Shown here one piece after another: positions 59,555 through 64,000 of a DNA stretch of 64,000 nt. The position numbers and the translations under genes are program-made. Under the pieces are notes generated by a model. The model made no database searches. It saw only the letters and a list, made by a program, of their open reading frames with translations, and had not been told where the DNA came from. This DNA is from JAFEDN01 sp963818985 (GTDB lineage Bacteria; Pseudomonadota; Gammaproteobacteria; Coxiellales; Coxiellaceae): contig CAWFUJ010000004.1 in NCBI GenBank assembly GCA_963818985.1, forward strand, positions 212,724 to 276,723, given 5' to 3'. Numbering within the stretch: the stretch's first letter is position 1; every line of letters starts with the position of its first letter.

Positions 59555-60613
59555 TTAAACAGCCAAAGAGCTACCTACTGTGTAAATCCCAAATACAATC
59601 GTCATGGCAATGATTGCGCCAATGACTAATAATAGTGCACCAATTATTTTGCCCGTACGATCAATGCGCACAGCGGTGCGCCGTCGAGCTTGACGCCCTA
59701 AGCTTACTAAAGCATGCTCAAAACCTTTACCTCTCGCCACCACTCGCAAACGTGCTAAATCATGGTAGCTGATCAGATTCGTATTTAATACGTCGGCAAT
59801 ATTTTCTTGACCTCCGCTTAAATGGTATTCCATTTGTAATAAATGCCAAGATAGATAAGGAGAAGCGCCGTGTTGCATAGTGGTTAGGGCCTGCTTTAAT
59901 ACCACGCCGTTGGCAATTAATAAACCCAATGTTTCCATAAAACGCGCTGCTAATGAGGCTCGATATAATGCTATTAAAGGCACATCGTCCAACCAAGCGC
60001 GAAATGACCCGGTCACATTTTTTAAGACATTATTGATAATAATGCTTAAGAAAACCAAAGTCATAACCATTAGCCACCAGCCCGTTTCAACTATATAGCC
60101 AATACGGTACAGATTTTTGCCAACAGTGGGCCATTCCGCCAAGGGTTTAATCTCGATAAAACTATTTAAAACCGAGTGTTTAATAAACACGATCATGATT
60201 AATGCCAAAACAACCACGCTGGCAGGATATAGTATCGAAGACAAAAATGCGTTTAAGACCGTCGTATAATCACTGTAAGTCTCGGCTGCGGCCTTCATAG
60301 TTTCAGTTAAAGTACCATTGGATTCCCCCACGCGAATCACTTCAACTACTGGAGCAGAAAACCAGGGCTGCATACCATCCGCTAAACTTTGACCTTTGGC
60401 TAAGCTTTTGGATATTGTTTTGGCAACCGCAACAGTAATGCCGTCTCCAACTTCTACAATCACATCAATGGCCTGACTGGCCGGAACGCCGTCTTCTATA
60501 AGCGAAGACAAATCTTCTAAGAAGGCTTGCTGACGCTTGTTGGTAAATTGCAGATGATAAAACTTTTGATTGATTTTTTCAAAAAATGGATTAAAGGCAA
60601 TGCTATTCTTCAT
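59555..60613 (-). CDS. pilR: GspF-type inner membrane platform protein PilR
   Basis: 352 aa with the duplicated T2SSF fold: two cytoplasmic helical domains (about residues 20-110 and 210-310) and three transmembrane helices (about 117-137, 172-192, 322-345). Conserved VIRVGESNGTLTETMKAAAETY matches the family signature. It is the platform on which the pilin is extruded. Its ATG overlaps the pilQ stop (ATGA). Intact. Confidence 0.9.
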   Translation of the reverse strand: MKNSIAFNPFFEKINQKFYHLQFTNKRQQAFLEDLSSLIEDGVPASQAIDVIVEVGDGITVAVAKTISKSLAKGQSLADGMQPWFSAPVVEVIRVGESNGTLTETMKAAAETYSDYTTVLNAFLSSILYPASVVVLALIMIVFIKHSVLNSFIEIKPLAEWPTVGKNLYRIGYIVETGWWLMVMTLVFLSIIINNVLKNVTGSFRAWLDDVPLIALYRASLAARFMETLGLLIANGVVLKQALTTMQHGASPYLSWHLLQMEYHLSGGQENIADVLNTNLISYHDLARLRVVARGKGFEHALVSLGRQARRRTAVRIDRTGKIIGALLLVIGAIIAMTIVFGIYTVGSSLAV

Positions 60614-62142
60614 GCGAGTTCGCCCGCTAACGATTCAGCATCCAAAGGATCCACTTGACCATTTTTAACCAGCTTAATTAATTGATCACGATAACTTAAC
60701 CAGCCACTTTGTTTAAGGTACTGGACCCATCCGGCCGGATTATTATTGTGAATATATTGACGACCAGGCTCATCTACCCAAATCATCTCTGCCACCACCG
60801 TGCGGCCGTTGATTCCTAGTCCATGACATTTTGCGCAGTCATGGCCACGTGCTTTAATATGGATACCAGATTCTGCCATTAGTTTTTGCCAACGAGGCAA
60901 ATGGATTTGATGGCGCTCGGATTTTTCTACCGGAACGGCGCAATCGACACATAAAAGCGGTGCTAAACGTTGACAAATTAAACAAACCAACAAATCTGGG
61001 CTGGCCAATAGATGTGGGGAAATACCAAGGTCTGTTAACCGTGTCACTATGCCTGGCGCAGTATTAGAATGCACAGTTGAGAACACTAAATGCCCAGTGA
61101 TCGCGGCGCGGACCATCACGCTGGCCGTGTCTTCGTCTCGCATTTCACCCAAAACTAATACGTCTGGGTCCATACGTAACACCGTACGCGCCATATTGGC
61201 AAAGCTACGATCATAATGCTCGGTGTTAACTGGAACCTGGGTGACGCTGCTGACGATTTTTTCCACAGGATCTTCAATTGAATACAGTTTACGAAAATCT
61301 TCCACCAAGCGCATACAGGACGCTAAAGTTGTGGTTTTCCCTGAGCCGGTTGGGCCCGCAAGTAAAACCGCTCCATAAGGCATGTGCAGCACTCGCTTTA
61401 ACATGGCCACTTGCTCGGGCAAATAGCCTAACTGTTCTAGAGTAGGCACATCTTGTTCAGCCGTGGTCAAAATACGCATGACCACATCAAAACCACCATG
61501 TGCCGGCAAACTGGCTAGTCGTAACCGCACCTCGCGTTCATCAATCACCAAGGGCATAGAGGCATTTTGAGGTACCAAGGGATTAAAGTGAGTGATGTTA
61601 TGATCAGTTTCTTTATTAAATGCCACTGAGGCGACTTCGCGCGCTAATTTAGGCAACCATTCGGCATGTAGAAATAATTCTCCGTGTTTGCGAAAGCGAA
61701 TACGAGCTATGTCACTGCGCACTTCCATATGGATGTCAGTGGCCTCTACGTCAATAGCACCTTTAACTAACAGGCGAAGACGTTGCTGTTGAGTACTCAC
61801 CTCCACTTCCCCGTCTTGCTCCGCATCTGCTTGACGGCGTTCCTCAGCATTTTCTAATAAAATTGAGATCAATGTACTGGTAGCTGGGAATACCATTCCT
61901 GGCACTAAGCCTTTATTATGCATAACAATTTTGCAATTTTGGACTAGGCGGGAGGCCGGCTCGCTGGTCAGAATGGTACAACTTTGTAATACGGCAATAT
62001 TTTTGTGCTCACGACACCAAGCTAACATTTCGGGCATTGCATGATCTTTTAGACTCAAATCGGCCTGGCTACTCAACACCTTGCGTTGGGTCAAGGTAGC
62101 ATATTGTTCAAGGAGTTGCTGCTCTTGCGGCGTTTGTTTCAT
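60610..62142 (-). CDS. pilQ: pilus assembly ATPase PilQ (GspE family)
   Basis: 510-aa secretion ATPase that powers pilus assembly. N-terminal domain about residues 1-120, then Walker A GPTGSGKT (263-270), Asp box region EDPVEKIV, Walker B DVLVLGEMRD (327-336) and His box HLVFSTVH (351-358). The C-terminal CLIC ... CVDC ... CAKC cysteines (about residues 387-439) would bind zinc as in GspE/PilB. First gene of the minus-strand pilus run, behind a good sigma-70 promoter. No retraction ATPase is encoded nearby, typical of type IVB pili. Confidence 0.93.
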   Translation of the reverse strand: MKQTPQEQQLLEQYATLTQRKVLSSQADLSLKDHAMPEMLAWCREHKNIAVLQSCTILTSEPASRLVQNCKIVMHNKGLVPGMVFPATSTLISILLENAEERRQADAEQDGEVEVSTQQQRLRLLVKGAIDVEATDIHMEVRSDIARIRFRKHGELFLHAEWLPKLAREVASVAFNKETDHNITHFNPLVPQNASMPLVIDEREVRLRLASLPAHGGFDVVMRILTTAEQDVPTLEQLGYLPEQVAMLKRVLHMPYGAVLLAGPTGSGKTTTLASCMRLVEDFRKLYSIEDPVEKIVSSVTQVPVNTEHYDRSFANMARTVLRMDPDVLVLGEMRDEDTASVMVRAAITGHLVFSTVHSNTAPGIVTRLTDLGISPHLLASPDLLVCLICQRLAPLLCVDCAVPVEKSERHQIHLPRWQKLMAESGIHIKARGHDCAKCHGLGINGRTVVAEMIWVDEPGRQYIHNNNPAGWVQYLKQSGWLSYRDQLIKLVKNGQVDPLDAESLAGELA

Positions 62143-62181
62143 ACAATACCTATTATTACTCGAATACTTTTAGAACGTTAA

Positions 62182-62210
62182 ATCTTAAAGAAATCTGGTC
62201 AATTTGTCAA
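62182..62210 (-). promoter_or_regulatory. sigma-70 promoter of the pilus operon
   Basis: On the minus strand TTGACA (62205-62210) and TAAGAT (62182-62187) are separated by exactly 17 bases, leaving a leader of about 35 bases before pilQ. A perfect -35 and good -10 make this one of the best promoters in the window. Confidence 0.75.
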
Positions 62211-62238
62211 GAAAATGTTCTTTCAATACATGCATCAC

Positions 62239-62267
62239 GTCATCCCGCGGTCAAGCTGCGGGGTGAC
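62239..62267. repeat. type A dispersed palindrome upstream of the pilus promoter
   Basis: GTCATCCCGCGG / CTGCGGGGTGAC unit between the divergent pilQ and the LPS glycosyltransferase. Confidence 0.7.
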
Positions 62268-62317
62268 AGGACTGCTTAATTGACTTATTTTATGCAAAAA
62301 CTCATACTCACTTTATT

Positions 62318-63085
62318 ATGCCTACCCTGAGCGTTATTGTGATTACCAAAAATGAAGCTGCTAATATCGGTCGCTGCCTTCGTTCGGTTGCGGATTGGGC
62401 AGATGAAATTATCGTATTGGATTCTGGCAGCACCGACGATACGCTCAATATTTGCCACCGCTACACCCACTATGTGTATAGCACTGATTGGCCCGGTTAT
62501 GGTCCACAAAAACAAAGGGCCTTGGCCGCTGCTCACGGTGACTGGATACTGTCTTTGGATGCTGATGAATGGGTTAGGAATAAGTTACGTCTAGACATTC
62601 AACAAGCGATAAAAGCCTCTGAAGCAGATGGTTTCTACATCCCCCGTTTGACTATGTATTGCGGCCAGTTTCAAAAATACGGTGATGCTGCTAAAGATAA
62701 AGTTTTGCGTCTATTTCGCCGCGATAAAGGTCATTTTACCGATGATATTGTCCATGAAAAAGTAATATGCGAAGGCCGCATTGACTGTTTGCGCTCTCCT
62801 TTGTTACATAATGCTTATCGAACTGAACAGGAATGGACAGCGCAAATGCATCATTATGCATTATTAACCGCGCAACTCAGGTATTCTAAAGGACGGCGTT
62901 CACATCCACCTAAAGCATGGCTAAATAGCGTATGGATATTTTTTCGTTCGTATATCTGGCGCCAAGGGTTTCGGGATGGGCGTATGGGTTATATTTTTGC
63001 AAAATTAAATGCCATCAGCAGCTATCAACGTAATATACAATTGTGGAATTTAGATCGAAAAAATGTTAAGGTTCGGTCTCTATGA
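62318..63085 (+). CDS. WaaE/KdtX-type LPS core glycosyltransferase (GT2)
   Basis: 255 aa family 2 glycosyltransferase: LSVIVITKNEAANIGRCLRSV at the start, DSGSTDDTL, and the DXD-containing WILSLDADEWV (about residues 72-82). The order and length fit the KdtX/WaaE group that adds a sugar to the inner core near Kdo/heptose. It precedes an oxygenase and waaC, so this is an LPS core cluster. The TAA/TGA end overlaps the next gene's ATG by four bases. Confidence 0.87.
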   Translation: MPTLSVIVITKNEAANIGRCLRSVADWADEIIVLDSGSTDDTLNICHRYTHYVYSTDWPGYGPQKQRALAAAHGDWILSLDADEWVRNKLRLDIQQAIKASEADGFYIPRLTMYCGQFQKYGDAAKDKVLRLFRRDKGHFTDDIVHEKVICEGRIDCLRSPLLHNAYRTEQEWTAQMHHYALLTAQLRYSKGRRSHPPKAWLNSVWIFFRSYIWRQGFRDGRMGYIFAKLNAISSYQRNIQLWNLDRKNVKVRSL

Positions 63086-63744
63086 CCCAGATTTCTGAAT
63101 CATTTATCAACATAAACTCACTTGCGCAAAATTCTGTGACTGACACTCCGTTCCCATACATGATCATCCCAAATTTTATTAATGCAGAACATTTGGCTAC
63201 TTTGGTGAATGAATTCCCTGACATCACCCACCGCGGCAGCATCCCCTCTTCCTCTGTCCAATGCACGCCAGCATTCCAAAAATTGTTGGATGAACTGACT
63301 GGGACGGCTCTCAGAAATATTATCGCGGATAAATTTTCAATTGATTTAACTGACAAACCCACTATGGTGACATTACGTGGCTTTACTACTGAACGTGACG
63401 GGGTTATCCACACCGATAGTAAAAGTAAATTGATCACTGTTTTACTTTATATGAACCCCCATTGGGAAACTCACCAAGGCAAGTTACGTTTGCTAAAGAA
63501 TCAACATAATTTGGATGATTACGTGGAAGAGATTTCGCCACTAGCCGGCAATTGCTTAATTTTTAAAGTGACCGCCAATGGCTGGCATGGCCATCATCCT
63601 TTTATTGGCAAACGCTTATCTTTACAATTAAATTATTTAGCCAATGATGCTGCACTGATCAAACATTTAAACCATCATCGTTTCACCGCTTTTTTAAAAA
63701 AATATCTCCCCACGTTCTTTTTTAAAAATGATGAAAAAATGTAA
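63082..63744 (+). CDS. 2OG-Fe(II) oxygenase-like protein
   Basis: 220 aa. The double-stranded beta-helix core is seen with the HxD pair in GVIHTDSKSKLITVLLYM (about residues 113-130), a distal His in GWHGHHPF and the 2-oxoglutarate-binding Arg in GKRLSLQLNY. These enzymes hydroxylate small molecules, sugars or proteins. Coupled by overlap to the GT2 gene and next to waaC, it may modify a core sugar or Kdo (as KdoO-type enzymes do). That substrate assignment is inference. Confidence 0.8.
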   Translation: MTQISESFININSLAQNSVTDTPFPYMIIPNFINAEHLATLVNEFPDITHRGSIPSSSVQCTPAFQKLLDELTGTALRNIIADKFSIDLTDKPTMVTLRGFTTERDGVIHTDSKSKLITVLLYMNPHWETHQGKLRLLKNQHNLDDYVEEISPLAGNCLIFKVTANGWHGHHPFIGKRLSLQLNYLANDAALIKHLNHHRFTAFLKKYLPTFFFKNDEKM

Positions 63745-63760
63745 TCTTTTAGAACCCGGG

Positions 63761-63823
63761 CATGTCGCCTCCCATGTATTTCCCTCTCCCTCCGGGAGGG
63801 AGGAAATACAGGAGGATGACATG
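63761..63823. repeat. 63-base type C palindrome
   Basis: CATGTC-GCCTCC...TGTATTTCC arms close around a CTCCCTCCGGGAGGGAG centre and return as GGAAATACAGGAGGATGACATG. The most extended copy of type C in the window, between the oxygenase and waaC. Confidence 0.75.
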
Positions 63824-63852
63824 CTTTATTGAACATACAACTGGAGAAAAAC

Positions 63853-64000
63853 GTGCGTGTTTTATTAGTTAAATTAACTTCGATGGGTGACTTAATTCAT
63901 GCTTTACCGGCTATTACCGATGCCTGTCGCGCTATCCCTAATATTTCTTTCGATTGGGCCATCGACAAAAATTTTTCCGAAGTCGCGCTCTGGCACCCTG
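63853..64000 (+). CDS. waaC: lipopolysaccharide heptosyltransferase I (5' part)
   Basis: GTG start at 63853 with GGAG six bases upstream. The 49 visible codons read RVLLVKLTSMGDLIHALPAI... FDWAIDKNFSEVALWHP, the hallmark N-terminus of GT9 heptosyltransferase I, which adds the first L,D-heptose to Kdo of the LPS core. The gene continues past the window end. WaaC rather than WaaF is favoured by the TSMGDLIHALPA phrase. Confidence 0.88.
   Translation, partial: MRVLLVKLTSMGDLIHALPAITDACRAIPNISFDWAIDKNFSEVALWHP

Noticed and set aside
1..64000. tRNA, rRNA, integrase or att sites
   Set aside because: I looked for T-loop motifs, CCA ends, integrase motifs and flanking direct repeats around the accessory regions and saw none that I could support.

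Overview
This window comes from a moderately AT-rich gammaproteobacterium. Gene content and order suggest a host-associated member of the Legionellales/Coxiellaceae-like lineages: a split tkt-gapA / pgk-pyk-fba cluster, the lpoA-yraN-diaA-dolP block, groESL, many short exported proteins of unknown function, eukaryote-like disordered proteins, active gene decay, and intergenic regions crowded with dispersed palindromes. The assignment is an inference from gene content; no rRNA, tRNA or CRISPR array was seen.

Layout. 1-1.3 kb: 5' part of dsbD (minus), its C-terminus beyond the window. 1.3-2.8 kb: a tightly overlapping three-gene accessory cassette (TIGR04255-like protein, 65-aa protein, uncharacterised protein). 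2.85-5.15 kb: a GT39/ArnT-like membrane glycosyltransferase coupled to a PAP2 phosphatase, suggesting lipid A or undecaprenyl-phosphate modification. 5.2-8.3 kb: a small membrane protein and a heavily frameshifted aconitase (acnA) pseudogene. 8.5-10.6 kb: groES-groEL with a sigma-32-like promoter and a strong terminator. 10.7-11.6 kb: a half-length, catalytically gutted prolyl-tRNA synthetase paralogue in an intact frame. 11.6-13.2 kb: three small exported proteins, one behind a perfect Fur box. 13.2-19.0 kb: pdxB, then a TolC/MacA/MacB-type efflux operon behind a perfect 21-bp palindrome.

19.1-34.2 kb: engB, fba, a small membrane gene, a decayed pyruvate kinase, pgk, an inserted accessory cassette (AAA+ ATPase, 91-aa gene, DUF4143-ATPase remnant), gapA, tktA, a frameshifted M50 peptidase, then dolP, diaA, yraN and a shortened lpoA. 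A divergent orphan 414-aa gene follows.

34.5-62.2 kb is the most remarkable part. It is a type IVB (R64/TCP-like) pilus locus in one minus-strand run, with a good sigma-70 promoter at its head: pilQ ATPase, pilR, three prepilins, a 490-aa two-TM disordered protein, a single 15.6-kb gene for a 5204-aa mostly helical protein, then a TcpQ/PilL-type lipoprotein, the PilN secretin, PilO and PilP. The giant gene sits between the cytoplasmic/inner-membrane half and the outer-membrane half of the pilus machine. Its N-terminus carries eight degenerate ~68-residue repeats. This is the best candidate for an undescribed system: a pilus or secretion machine genetically fused to a giant, effector-like or structural protein pair.

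62.3-64 kb: an LPS core region with a WaaE/KdtX-type glycosyltransferase, a 2OG-Fe(II) oxygenase and the start of waaC.

Three families of dispersed palindromes (here types A, B and C) lie in most intergenic gaps, sit inside operons and have supplied the last codons of at least two genes.
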